64,000 nucleotides of DNA from Oligoflexus sp. (GTDB taxonomy: Bacteria > Bdellovibrionota_B > Oligoflexia > Oligoflexales > Oligoflexaceae). The position numbers were made by a program, and so were the translations under genes. The stretch spans positions 1 through 64,000 of the forward strand of contig NZ_DASTAT010000034.1 of NCBI RefSeq assembly GCF_035712445.1. Reading direction: 5' to 3'. The notes beneath the pieces were generated by a model that was not told the origin of the DNA, searched no databases, and worked only from the letters and a program-made list of their open reading frames with translations. Positions 19,992-30,682 of the stretch are shown piece by piece (within the stretch, counting starts at the first letter, position 1; every line of letters starts with the position of its first letter).

Positions 19992-20910
19992 AGCCGCGGA
20001 GCAGTTGCAGCACGAGTTCTGGTTCGGAGTTGGCATGAGCCAAAACCGAGGCGCCGGCCTGTTCCAGAATCTTGTTCTGGGTGAAGCGGGCCGTTTCCGC
20101 CGCGAAGTCCACATCACGGATCCGGCTGTTGGCGGCGTTCAGGTTTTCGTTCGTCACGTCGATGTTCGAGATCGCAGTGTTCAAACGGGATTGAACCGAA
20201 CCGAGGGAGGCGCGGTAACCGGCCACTTCATTGATCGCGGTATCGATCACATTGAAGAGGGCATCGGTTCCATCCGGACTCAGATCGGCAGCGCCGCCGT
20301 CGGGATCATCAGGAACGACTTTGAGTCCGCCGTTCACCACTTTATCCAGGGCCTCGTTCAGAACGCTCAGCTCTTCGAGGTTGATCGTCACGATATCCGG
20401 ATCGGTTTCAGGATCAATATCAGGAGCCGATCCATCGACATCCGCGCGGTTCGAGGAACCGACGAAGATGCGCATGGCGGTGTTGTCCCCAGCTTCCAAA
20501 ACCTTCCGCCCGTTGAACTCGGTCGTCTTCATGATACGGCCGACTTCATCGCGCAGCTGCTGGAATTCGCGGTCAAGGAATTCCCGTTCGCGGTTACCGA
20601 TGGTGTCCGAAGCCGCCTGCGAACCGAGCTGGCGCATACGGAGCATGACGTTGGTCATTTCATTCAGACCGCCTTCGGCCACCTGAATGTAACTGATACC
20701 GTCGTTGGCGTTACGTTTGGCAACATCCATGCTGGCGATACGGGAACGAATCCGCTCGGAAACGGCAAGGCCGGCGGCGTCATCCGCCGACTTGTTGATC
20801 CTCTGACCCGAGGACAGGCGTTCGATCGACGAAGCGACTTCCTTGCGTGAGTCGGAAAGTTTCTTCTGCGCGATCAAGGATTCCACGTTGGTTTTGACTC
20901 GAATACCCAT
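19990..20910 (-). CDS. fliC: Flagellin with acidic central insert
   Basis: This 306-residue flagellin has conserved ends. The N-terminal D0/D1 contains IERLSSGQRINKSADDAAGL and the C-terminal D1/D0 contains NIDVTNENLNAANSRIRDVD and ends LVLQLLRG. The middle (about 165-225) is rich in Asp/Glu/Pro (DIDPETDPDIV, VPDDPDGGAADLSPDG), giving a short, acidic surface domain. The ATG at 20910 follows GGAGG; a longer frame is ignored. It sits 34 bases after the first flagellin gene and is probably co-transcribed with it. Confidence 0.95.
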   Translation of the reverse strand: MGIRVKTNVESLIAQKKLSDSRKEVASSIERLSSGQRINKSADDAAGLAVSERIRSRIASMDVAKRNANDGISYIQVAEGGLNEMTNVMLRMRQLGSQAASDTIGNREREFLDREFQQLRDEVGRIMKTTEFNGRKVLEAGDNTAMRIFVGSSNRADVDGSAPDIDPETDPDIVTINLEELSVLNEALDKVVNGGLKVVPDDPDGGAADLSPDGTDALFNVIDTAINEVAGYRASLGSVQSRLNTAISNIDVTNENLNAANSRIRDVDFAAETARFTQNKILEQAGASVLAHANSEPELVLQLLRG

Positions 20911-20944
20911 AACAAAAACCTCCTTGTTACAAAGGCGTTGAAAA

Positions 20945-21826
20945 TTAGCGCAAGAGTTGCAGAGCCATCTCTGGCTTGGCGTTCGCTTGCGTAAGGACCG
21001 AAATGGAAGAAGCCTGGAGCACTTTTCTTTGCGTGAGATTCGAGGTCTCTTCCGCAAAATCCACGTCGCGGATGCGACTGTTGGCGGTGGTGAGGTTCTC
21101 TGTTTGAATGCCGAGATTGTTCATCGCGGTATCCAAACGGCTCTGGATGGAGCCGAGCGTGGCGCGTTCACCGCTGAGGCGGGTCAGGGCGTTGTCGATG
21201 GTGTTGAGCTTGTCCGTGATGTCTTCGCGGGACACAGCGTCGCTGCCGTCGACTTCCATGGGTCCAATTTCTGCACCCTTGCCGAGGCCGAGCTGTTCGG
21301 AGTTGAAGGTCTTGAGCCCTTCGAGGCCAATCGAGATCGTATCCACGTTGGCTTCGGGTTCGCTTTGATTCACGCCCACCTGGATGACGAGGCGATCCTT
21401 CTGATTGGGATCGAAGAGCTTGAGGGAATTGAATTCGGTGGTGGCCGAGATGCGGTCGATCTCATCGACGAGCTGGGTGTATTCGCGGTTCAGATAGCCC
21501 CGCTCAACATCACCGATGGTATCGGATGCCGACTGCACAGTGAGTTCGCGCAGGCGGATCATGATGTTGCCGACTTCGTTCAGGGAGCCTTCCGCAATTT
21601 GCACCATCGACACGGCGTCAGATGCGTTGCGTTTGGCCTGATTGAGGCCGCGAACCTTGGCCCGCAGACTTTCAGAGACCGCGAGACCGGCTGCATCATC
21701 CGAGGATTTGTTGATGCGGTAGCCGGATGAGAGTCGTTCCAGACTCTTATCCATGAGATTCGAATTGGTTTGAGACTGCCGCTGAGCTATGAGAGAAGAC
21801 ACATTGGTTGCTATGCGCAGACCCAT
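20945..21826 (-). CDS. fliC: Flagellin
   Basis: This 293-residue flagellin has conserved ends: LERLSSGYRINKSSDDAAGL at the N-terminus, and NNLGIQTENLTTANSRIRDVD followed by MALQLLR at the C-terminus. The short centre implies a small outer domain. It is the first of two tandem flagellins; a strong AAGGAGG precedes the ATG. An eight-base-pair hairpin with an A bulge (21845-21867) lies in the 5' leader, about 19 bases before the start. Two unequal flagellins suggest a composite filament. Confidence 0.96.
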   Translation of the reverse strand: MGLRIATNVSSLIAQRQSQTNSNLMDKSLERLSSGYRINKSSDDAAGLAVSESLRAKVRGLNQAKRNASDAVSMVQIAEGSLNEVGNIMIRLRELTVQSASDTIGDVERGYLNREYTQLVDEIDRISATTEFNSLKLFDPNQKDRLVIQVGVNQSEPEANVDTISIGLEGLKTFNSEQLGLGKGAEIGPMEVDGSDAVSREDITDKLNTIDNALTRLSGERATLGSIQSRLDTAMNNLGIQTENLTTANSRIRDVDFAEETSNLTQRKVLQASSISVLTQANAKPEMALQLLR

Positions 21827-21892
21827 ACTTTCCTCCTTGAAAAGCCTAAGCCCGTACCTGGGCTAGGAATGGTGTCGCAACTTGCAAAAGAA

Positions 21893-21918
21893 CCATCGGG
21901 AGTTTGGAATTTTCCTTA
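21893..21918 (-). promoter_or_regulatory. Possible sigma-28 (FliA) flagellin promoter
   Basis: On the minus strand TAAG at 21918-21915 is followed 14 bases later by CCCGATGG (21900-21893). The FliA consensus is TAAA-N15-GCCGATAA, so this is partial and one base short. It lies 67 bases upstream of the flagellin start. Confidence 0.3.
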
Positions 21919-22057
21919 AAAGCGGTGAGGAGCTTTGCGGTTTCAGAGGCTTGTGCGGGGTGTTTCAAAACGCAGTAAAATCATTGGGTTGCGATGCATC
22001 CCAAACGGAAATTATTTCGTAGAAGTAAGAAATGATTAAGAGAAACGGGCTTTTTTC

Positions 22058-23110
22058 ATGAATCATCAAAGCGTGGCGAAGGTCGATCTTCATACCGTCG
22101 AGGCAGACCTTGCGCGGAAAATTAAGGCCGATGGCGGGCCGGAACGCATTTGGGTGGCGTGCTCAGGCGGGCTCGATTCCAGTGTTTTGCTTTTCCTTTT
22201 GGATGGTCTTCAGCGTCGGCTCGGAAATTTTGAGCTGGGCGTCCTGCATGTGAACTATGCGCTGCGAGGGGCGGAGTCGGACCGTGATGAGGAGCTTGTG
22301 CGTCAGGCGGCGGCCCGATCGGGCCGTGAACTGCGCGTTCTTAAGATGGATCCCAAGGATCATCCGCACGAGAAGACCGGGATTCAGGAATGGGCCCGAG
22401 CCTTGCGTTATGATTGGTTCGCGCAGCAAAGGGGACCGCGGGATTGGATCGCTGTCGCCCATCATCGCGATGATTGGGTGGAAACGATTTTCGCGAGGCT
22501 CTGTCGCGGACATAGTCTTATGGATGTGATGGGTATGCAGGTTCTGCATGAAAGGATCTGGCGACCCCTGCTCGATTTGACTCGGTCACAGATCGAGGCA
22601 CTGGCTCGTCAGCACGGCATCGGCTATGGCGAGGACAGCTCCAATCGAGGGATGGATTACACCCGAAATCGCCTGCGCCTTCAGATCCTGCCCGAGCTGG
22701 AGCGGCTTTTCCCCGGCTTTGCCCATAACATTTGGCTTCATGCCCAGGATCTTCAGGACGCCCTGCACCTGATTCAGGAGGAAAGGGCCGCCCTGCCTTT
22801 GCAGGAAACCCTGAGCTTGAGCGAGCTGAAGACACGGCCTCCCTTCCTGGCCCGACATGAAATCAGTCGCTACCTTCAGGCCCAGGTGCCTGGAACCCGC
22901 GTATCGCGCGATCTTCTTTTCACCATTCATGCCGCCCTGGTCCAGGGTTCGGTATGGACGGGAATGCTGCAGCCCGGAACACAAGCGGTCTGCCAGCAGG
23001 GAGTTTTATCCATTGTTCGCAATCAAACGCCCGAGGGCGAACGCTGGCAACAATTTCGCGCCGCATTGCTCGACGAAAGTCTGGATGTCTGGCCCCCTGC
23101 TGCGCCATGA
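22058..23110 (+). CDS. tilS: tRNA(Ile)-lysidine synthase
   Basis: This 350-residue protein adds lysine to C34 of the minor isoleucine tRNA so that it reads AUA. The N-terminal PP-loop SGGLDSS is at residues 36-42, followed by VLHVNYALRG, IAVAHHRDDWVETIFARLCRG and EDSSNRGMDYTRNRLRLQILP, all characteristic of TilS. The C-terminal part is shorter and weakly conserved. It lies about 230 bases from the flagellin start and is transcribed away from it. Confidence 0.94.
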   Translation: MNHQSVAKVDLHTVEADLARKIKADGGPERIWVACSGGLDSSVLLFLLDGLQRRLGNFELGVLHVNYALRGAESDRDEELVRQAAARSGRELRVLKMDPKDHPHEKTGIQEWARALRYDWFAQQRGPRDWIAVAHHRDDWVETIFARLCRGHSLMDVMGMQVLHERIWRPLLDLTRSQIEALARQHGIGYGEDSSNRGMDYTRNRLRLQILPELERLFPGFAHNIWLHAQDLQDALHLIQEERAALPLQETLSLSELKTRPPFLARHEISRYLQAQVPGTRVSRDLLFTIHAALVQGSVWTGMLQPGTQAVCQQGVLSIVRNQTPEGERWQQFRAALLDESLDVWPPAAP

Positions 23111-23459
23111 CGAGAGAGAAAGGCAAAAAATACCGCCGCACCCTTTGAAAATGCCTGCTAGACTGGAACGAGGAAGGGAAGAGAAACCTGTAAGTGCTTG
23201 TTGCTTGAAGGATGAGACAGGATCGCTAATAATGAATAAATGCAGGAAAGACTCGACCCCAAAACCGGTCATCGTTACAGACTATATATCATCGAAGATT
23301 CCGAATAATATGACGTGGGTAACCATCGCAGCTCAGTGTCGCGATGTAAGTTTTAGTTCCAATTTAAACAGCCGCATGTAAAAACAGGTAGCATGTCGGC
23401 TCGCCAGTTTCGTAAAGCTGTAGTGTGCCTGATAGCCCCAGATGAGGAGAGCACGATCC
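23111..23459 (+). other. Gene-free stretch between tilS and ftsH
   Basis: This stretch of about 350 bases has no supported gene, tRNA or clear terminator. It holds a promoter candidate (23205-23232) and a second AT-rich patch around 23280-23312. A long ftsH leader is the simplest reading. No CIRCE-type heat-shock operator is seen. Confidence 0.6.
23205..23232 (+). promoter_or_regulatory. Candidate sigma-70 promoter for ftsH
   Basis: TTGAAG (23205-23210), 16 bases, then TAATAA (23227-23232). It would give a leader of about 220 bases before ftsH. Confidence 0.35.
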
Positions 23460-25439
<1,980 letters not shown>

Positions 25440-25462
25440 CCGAGCAAGGAGGGCGCGTTGAA

Positions 25463-26260
25463 TTGAGTGACGAAGCGCGCAGTTTGATCATCGGGGTGCT
25501 CAATGTCACCCCGGATTCTTTTTCAGACGGTGGAACTTTTCTGGATCCTGAAAAGGCGGTGGCTCACGCCTGGGATCTTGTGAACGAAGGGGCCGACGTC
25601 ATCGACATCGGCGCAGAATCGACCCGTCCTGGGTCGGCTGCCGTCGATGCGGACGAAGAGTGGCGCAGACTGGAGCCGGTTCTGGCCGCTCTCGCTGACC
25701 AAAAACCCAAGGCACGCATCAGCCTCGATACATACAAACCCATGACGATGCGCCGTGCTTTGGATTATCCGGTCGACATAATCAATGATATAAGCGGTAT
25801 TGCCGATCGCCTGACCTTGGAAACACTTGCGAAGCGTGGACTCACCTATTGGGCCATGCATATGCATCGTGATCCAGCGCAGATGCACAAGGATCCTTTG
25901 GATGCTGCCGAGGCTCTGCGGGCTGTGGCTGTGTTTTATGAAAGTACTCAAAAGACGCTCATGGACCTTGGATTCACGAAAGACCGCATCTGGCTGGATC
26001 CTGGCGTGGGATTTGGCAAGACGGATCGGGCCAACGTGCAGGTGATCGGCCAGGCTCTGGCGGAGTCGGTGCACTATGAAATCATTCTGGGAGTTTCCCG
26101 GAAGTCTTTCATCGGTCGCCTGCTTGGGATCACCGATCCCAAGGAACGCGACGCCCCTTCCAAGATGCTGGAGCTGAGTTTTCTTTTGGCGGGAGTAAGA
26201 GGAATCCGAACGCATGATGTAGCACGGCTGAAAAAGCTGCGCGATTTGGTGGTGGAATAA
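25463..26260 (+). CDS. folP: Dihydropteroate synthase
   Basis: This 265-residue enzyme of folate synthesis condenses p-aminobenzoate with dihydropterin pyrophosphate and is the sulfonamide target. Motifs are GVLNVTPDSFSDGG, VIDIGAESTRPG, IINDISG, WLDPGVGFGKT and GVSRKSFIG. The start is TTG at 25463, about 10 bases after AAGGAGG. It lies 23 bases past ftsH, and its TAA overlaps the cdaA ATG by one base. Confidence 0.96.
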   Translation: MSDEARSLIIGVLNVTPDSFSDGGTFLDPEKAVAHAWDLVNEGADVIDIGAESTRPGSAAVDADEEWRRLEPVLAALADQKPKARISLDTYKPMTMRRALDYPVDIINDISGIADRLTLETLAKRGLTYWAMHMHRDPAQMHKDPLDAAEALRAVAVFYESTQKTLMDLGFTKDRIWLDPGVGFGKTDRANVQVIGQALAESVHYEIILGVSRKSFIGRLLGITDPKERDAPSKMLELSFLLAGVRGIRTHDVARLKKLRDLVVE

Positions 26261-27105
26261 TGTCAGAACTCTATAACAAGCTGGGCCATTGGGCATTGAT
26301 CGACATCGCCATCATCGCGATGATCATCTACCGCCTTTTGCTGCTCATCCGTGGAACGCGGGCCATGCAGATGGTGCTTGGGATTCTGATGACCATCGGC
26401 TTTGCCTTCTTCATCTCGCAGGTTTACCCGCTCACGACTTTGAAATGGCTGATGGACAAGTTTTATTCGTCCATCATCATCATTATCGTCATCCTCTTTC
26501 AGGAGGACATTCGCCGCGTCCTGAGCCGCATGGGAAAGAAAACGGTCTTTCCTACCCATGAGCAGGCTTCGTCGCGCCAGGTCCTGGATGATATCGCCCG
26601 CGCCGCCACAGGCCTGGCCGGGAAGAAAATCGGGGCTCTGATCGTCATTGAACGGAACATTATCCTGAGCCGCTACGTGGATATCGGTGTTCTGATCGAT
26701 GCCCGGATCAGCAAGGAGCTTCTGGTTTCGATCTTTCACCCGACTTCACCCATTCACGACGGAGCGGTTATCATTCAGCAGGGCCGGATCGCAGCCGCAG
26801 GCTGCTTTTTGCCGTTGACCCGCGATGAGGATGTGGATCCGAACTTCGGCACAAGGCACCGCGCGGCCATCGGCATCAGCCAGGAAACCGATGCTCTGGC
26901 ACTGGCCGTCTCCGAGGAAACGTCCACAATATCCCTTATGGTGGATGGCAAGGTTTCCCGGAATCTGGATGGCAAGGAGCTTCGCAGGCTTTTGAAGGAA
27001 TCTTTGAATACGGAAACTGAAGAGGCCGGCGAGAGTCCCACCAGCGCGAAAAATCCCTGGATGGAACGGGTGCGTTCCTTCTGGATTCGAGGAGGGAACA
27101 AATGA
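26260..27105 (+). CDS. cdaA: Membrane diadenylate cyclase (c-di-AMP synthase)
   Basis: This 281-residue protein has about three N-terminal membrane segments and a DisA_N/DAC domain. The catalytic DGA (D167-A169) is in SPIHDGAVII, and GTRHRAAIGISQETDALALAVSEE (198-221) is the second signature. CdaA makes cyclic di-AMP from two ATP. It is placed between folP and glmM and overlaps cdaR by four bases, as in the Firmicute cdaA-cdaR-glmM operon where CdaR and GlmM control CdaA. All catalytic residues are present. Confidence 0.95.
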   Translation: MSELYNKLGHWALIDIAIIAMIIYRLLLLIRGTRAMQMVLGILMTIGFAFFISQVYPLTTLKWLMDKFYSSIIIIIVILFQEDIRRVLSRMGKKTVFPTHEQASSRQVLDDIARAATGLAGKKIGALIVIERNIILSRYVDIGVLIDARISKELLVSIFHPTSPIHDGAVIIQQGRIAAAGCFLPLTRDEDVDPNFGTRHRAAIGISQETDALALAVSEETSTISLMVDGKVSRNLDGKELRRLLKESLNTETEEAGESPTSAKNPWMERVRSFWIRGGNK

Positions 27106-28031
27106 TCCGTGCCCTTCTTTCGCGAGTCGTTCGTTTCGTCTTTCATAACTTCGGCTATAAGGTCCTCTCGCTTTTTCTGGCCGTGATCGTCTGGGCTATT
27201 ATTCAGGGCGAGCAGGTCCAGGAAATGTCCCGCGAGGTGCTCGTCGCCATCCATGTGACGCCGGACTATGGCATTCGCGGGGAACTCGTCCGGGTCAAGG
27301 CCGCCACCATTCGTGGTCCGCAGGCCTGGCTGTTGGAAGTCCCGAAGAAGCTGACGGCCGATATCTATATTCCGGCCGGCAAGGTCGGGCGTTATCGCAT
27401 CCGCTTGAGCAAGGACGACATCAAGAATCTGAACGAACGTTTGGAAATCATCATTCACGAACCCTATCTGGATCTTTTCGTCGACCGCGTCATGGAGCGG
27501 GTTATTCCCGTGAAGGAAGCGATTCACGGCTCGCCCGCCGATGGCTACATCATCGAGAAGGTGAACATAGATCCGAAAGCGGTGACCGTGAAAGGCATCC
27601 GCAATGATCTTCTGAAACTGCGCTATGTCTATACCGAGCCGATTGATGTCAGCGGCTTTCAGGAAAGCCGTGTGCTCGATGTCAGATTGGTATCACCTGG
27701 GCTCGGAGCAGATGCTCTCTCCACCGATATGGTGCGCGTGGCCCTGCAGGTGGGCGACAGTAAAATCAATAAGCGTTTCGGCAACATACCCGTGGAAATC
27801 GTCGGGGCCGATCAGGGCGCTACGGTGAAACCGCAGTTCGTTTCCATCATGGTGCAGGGTGTTCCCGGCGTTTTGAACTTTCTGAAACGCAGCGATTTCC
27901 GCGCCTTTGTCGAAGTCCGGGGCCTTGGACCCGGGCGCTACGAGCAGGATATTCGAGTCAAAATACCCGCCGATACCGCGTTGATTGAAACCTTTCCTGA
28001 AAAAGGCATCGTTTCGATTGGCAAGGACTGA
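27102..28031 (+). CDS. cdaR: YbbR-domain regulator of CdaA
   Basis: This 309-residue protein has one N-terminal membrane segment (KVLSLFLAVIVWAIIQG, about 20-36) and an extracytoplasmic region of YbbR-type repeats. Their markers include the YIIEKVNIDPKAVTVKG pattern near 150. In Firmicutes YbbR proteins (CdaR) bind CdaA and tune c-di-AMP output. The four-base overlap with cdaA argues for the same partnership. The repeats are divergent, and the exact number cannot be set by eye. Confidence 0.85.
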   Translation: MIRALLSRVVRFVFHNFGYKVLSLFLAVIVWAIIQGEQVQEMSREVLVAIHVTPDYGIRGELVRVKAATIRGPQAWLLEVPKKLTADIYIPAGKVGRYRIRLSKDDIKNLNERLEIIIHEPYLDLFVDRVMERVIPVKEAIHGSPADGYIIEKVNIDPKAVTVKGIRNDLLKLRYVYTEPIDVSGFQESRVLDVRLVSPGLGADALSTDMVRVALQVGDSKINKRFGNIPVEIVGADQGATVKPQFVSIMVQGVPGVLNFLKRSDFRAFVEVRGLGPGRYEQDIRVKIPADTALIETFPEKGIVSIGKD

Positions 28032-28098
28032 ACTTTCCTTGCCTCGTAAAATCGTCTAGTCTGGGAGCCTAACGATTATATGAGCTAAGGATACAAGA

Positions 28099-29445
28099 GT
28101 GGGCAAATATTTTGGCACAGATGGCATTCGTGGCAAGGCCAACGTCGCACCCATGTCACCCGATTTTGTTCTGCGTTTAGGCCAGGCCATTGGCCTTCAT
28201 TTTCGCAACGCCTATCCCCATCCCAAAATTCTGATCGGCAAGGACACGCGCCGCAGTGGTTATATGCTGGAGCAGGCGCTTTCCGCAGGTATCTGCAGCG
28301 TCGGTGTCGACGTGCAATTCCTCGGGCCTTTGCCCACGCCCGGTATCGCTTACCTGACCCGCGGCATGCGCGCCTGCGCGGGCATTGTGATTTCCGCCTC
28401 GCATAATCCCTATGATGATAACGGAATCAAGATCTTCAGTGAAAACGGCTATAAATTACCGGATGAAATCGAAAATAAATTGGAAGAGATGGTCGATAAT
28501 CCTTCCCATGAAACCTTTCCCACCGGCATCCATATCGGTCGCGCCAAGCGCATCGATGATGCCGTGGGCCAGTACGCGGTCTTTTTAAAGGAACAGTTTC
28601 CCAAACATCTGAAACTCGATGGTCTGCGCATCGTCGTCGACTGCGCGAATGGAGCTGCCTATAAGGTTGCGCCCAAGGTCTTCGAGGAACTCGGTGCCGA
28701 GATCTTCGTCACCGGCAACAATCCCGATGGTCGCAACATCAACGAGCAGTGCGGGGCTTTGCATCCGGCCTCGCTGGTTGAGAAAGTCAAACTCTACAAG
28801 GCGGATCTGGGTGTCGCGCTCGATGGGGATGCCGATCGCCTGATCGTGGTCGATCACACGGGCGAGCTTGTGGATGGGGACCAGATCCTGGCCATCTGTG
28901 CCGGTCATCTGGTCAAGGCCGGACGTCTGAAAAAGTCGACCGTCGTCTCGACTGTTATGAGCAATATGGGCCTGGAAATTGCGCTCCAGCGCATGGGTGT
29001 CAAGCTGCTGCGGGCCAAGGTCGGTGATCGTTACGTGGTCGATGAGATGCGTAAAGGTGGCTATAACCTCGGCGGCGAACAGTCGGGTCACCTTGTTTTC
29101 ATGGACCTCAATACCACCGGGGACGGAATTCTGGCTGCGCTTAACCTCCTGGAAGTCATGCTGGAAAACGGCAAACCCCTGGCTGAGCTGAAACGCTGTA
29201 TGGAGGTCCTGCCTCAGGTCTTGCGGAACGTCCGCGTTCAGCATAAGACTCCCTTTGAACAGCTGCCGGATGTCCATAAGCTGATCCAGGCGGCCGAGGA
29301 AAAACTCGGGCAAAGAGGACGCGTCCTGGTTCGCTATTCGGGTACAGAGAATCTGGCCCGGGTGATGCTGGAGGGCGAAGACCAGCACCGGCTGGAAACC
29401 ATGGCCGCCGATATCGCGCGCGCTCTGGAAACAGCCCAGAAATAA
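28099..29445 (+). CDS. glmM: Phosphoglucosamine mutase
   Basis: This 448-residue enzyme interconverts glucosamine-6-P and glucosamine-1-P for peptidoglycan and LPS precursors. The phosphoserine S101 is in [13 protein letters not shown], the metal-binding loop is DGDADR (242-247), and the sugar loop is GGEQSGH. The start is GTG at 28099 with a weak AAGGA upstream. In other bacteria GlmM also inhibits CdaA by direct contact, which the operon order would allow here. Confidence 0.96.
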   Translation: MGKYFGTDGIRGKANVAPMSPDFVLRLGQAIGLHFRNAYPHPKILIGKDTRRSGYMLEQALSAGICSVGVDVQFLGPLPTPGIAYLTRGMRACAGIVISASHNPYDDNGIKIFSENGYKLPDEIENKLEEMVDNPSHETFPTGIHIGRAKRIDDAVGQYAVFLKEQFPKHLKLDGLRIVVDCANGAAYKVAPKVFEELGAEIFVTGNNPDGRNINEQCGALHPASLVEKVKLYKADLGVALDGDADRLIVVDHTGELVDGDQILAICAGHLVKAGRLKKSTVVSTVMSNMGLEIALQRMGVKLLRAKVGDRYVVDEMRKGGYNLGGEQSGHLVFMDLNTTGDGILAALNLLEVMLENGKPLAELKRCMEVLPQVLRNVRVQHKTPFEQLPDVHKLIQAAEEKLGQRGRVLVRYSGTENLARVMLEGEDQHRLETMAADIARALETAQK

Positions 29446-29457
29446 AGGCTTGGGGAA

Positions 29458-30213
29458 ATGATACGACTGGGTGTGAATATTGATCATGTGGCCACGCTGC
29501 GCAACGCACGCGGTGAAAGCTATCCGAGTCCGGTGCAGGCTGCGGCCTTTGCTGAACTCGGTGGTGCCGATAACATCACCTGCCATCTGCGCGAAGATCG
29601 GCGTCATATCCGTGATGCGGATGTGGAGCTTCTGAAACGCACGATCCAGGTGCCGCTCAATTTTGAAATTGCGGCCACGGATGAAATGGTGCGCATCGCC
29701 TCGTCCACGAAGCCGCATGCCGTGACGCTCGTTCCCGAAAAGCGCCAGGAGCTGACCACGGAGGGTGGCCTTGACCTGAGTCAGTCCTCGAAAAAACTCG
29801 GCGATCAGATTCACGCTCTGCGTGACCTCGGTATCGTCGTGTCCCTTTTTGTGGAACCCGACGTCAAGGACATGATCGCCGCGAAAAAACTCGGGGCCCA
29901 GGCCATCGAAATTCACAGCGGACATTACTGCCGCGCGATGCAGGACGCCCGCACCACAGCCGAACAGCTTGCTCTTCTCAAGCCTTTGCAGGAAGCCGCG
30001 CGCGTGGCTCATGACCAGGGTCTTCAGGTTCATGTCGGTCACGGTTTGAACTATAGCCAGGCGCATTGGATGCAGCTCGTGCCGCATCTGGAAGAAGCCA
30101 ATATCGGTCACGCGATCGTGGCCCGTGCGATTTATGTGGGTCTGACCCAGGCCGTTCGGGAAATGAAAGCCTTGCTCAACGATCCTCAATTCCGTCCCAG
30201 CGTGGGCGGCTAA
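29458..30213 (+). CDS. pdxJ: Pyridoxine 5'-phosphate synthase
   Basis: This 251-residue TIM-barrel enzyme joins 1-deoxyxylulose 5-phosphate with 3-amino-2-oxopropyl phosphate to make pyridoxine phosphate. Signatures are LGVNIDHVATLRNARG, ADNITCHLREDRRHI, TLVPEKRQELTTEGGLD, EIHSGHYC and GHGLNYSQA. It lies 12 bases after glmM and 9 bases before tsaE in the same operon. Confidence 0.96.
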   Translation: MIRLGVNIDHVATLRNARGESYPSPVQAAAFAELGGADNITCHLREDRRHIRDADVELLKRTIQVPLNFEIAATDEMVRIASSTKPHAVTLVPEKRQELTTEGGLDLSQSSKKLGDQIHALRDLGIVVSLFVEPDVKDMIAAKKLGAQAIEIHSGHYCRAMQDARTTAEQLALLKPLQEAARVAHDQGLQVHVGHGLNYSQAHWMQLVPHLEEANIGHAIVARAIYVGLTQAVREMKALLNDPQFRPSVGG

Positions 30214-30222
30214 GGCAGGACC

Positions 30223-30672
30223 ATGGCAGAGGAACTTTTTCGTCAGAGCCATGCGGAAGGTGATACGGCGCTTTTAAAGGCCGTGCAGGCCGAGCTTCAG
30301 CAGTATCCCTATTTCGTGCTCTGGCTGCAGGGCGAGATGGGTGCGGGCAAAACCAGTTTTGTACGCGCCTATCTTTACGAGCAGGGCCTTGCGGAAAACA
30401 CGCCGGTCGTCTCGCCCACCTACACCATCATGAATGAATATCAGATCGGTCACGACTGGTACGCGCACCTCGACCTTTATCGTGCGGATGAGAATTTTTC
30501 GCTGCAGGAACTCGGGGTCCATGATGCGCGGCCCTATCGCGGGCTTTTCGTCGAATGGCCCGAACAGGGCGGTCCTGGGGAAATCCTTCCTCCTTCTCAC
30601 GTCTTGAAGATCGAGGCGGACGGCTGGGATCGCCGCATTTATACATTGATTCGAATCCAAAATAAAAAATAA
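30223..30672 (+). CDS. tsaE: tRNA threonylcarbamoyladenosine biosynthesis ATPase TsaE
   Basis: This 149-residue P-loop protein helps TsaBD make t6A at tRNA position 37. The Walker A is GEMGAGKTSFVR (residues ~39-50). SPTYTIMNEY and the HLDLYR motif near 85 are TsaE hallmarks, and FVEWPEQG follows. It sits directly downstream of pdxJ. It joins tilS and tgt-mnmD as a tRNA anticodon-loop modification gene in this window. Confidence 0.94.
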   Translation: MAEELFRQSHAEGDTALLKAVQAELQQYPYFVLWLQGEMGAGKTSFVRAYLYEQGLAENTPVVSPTYTIMNEYQIGHDWYAHLDLYRADENFSLQELGVHDARPYRGLFVEWPEQGGPGEILPPSHVLKIEADGWDRRIYTLIRIQNKK

Positions 30673-30682
30673 GAGGGCAAGC

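Noticed and set aside
28585..30252. 555-codon frame opposite glmM and pdxJ
   Set aside because: It spans two well-supported genes on the opposite strand and has no motif support.
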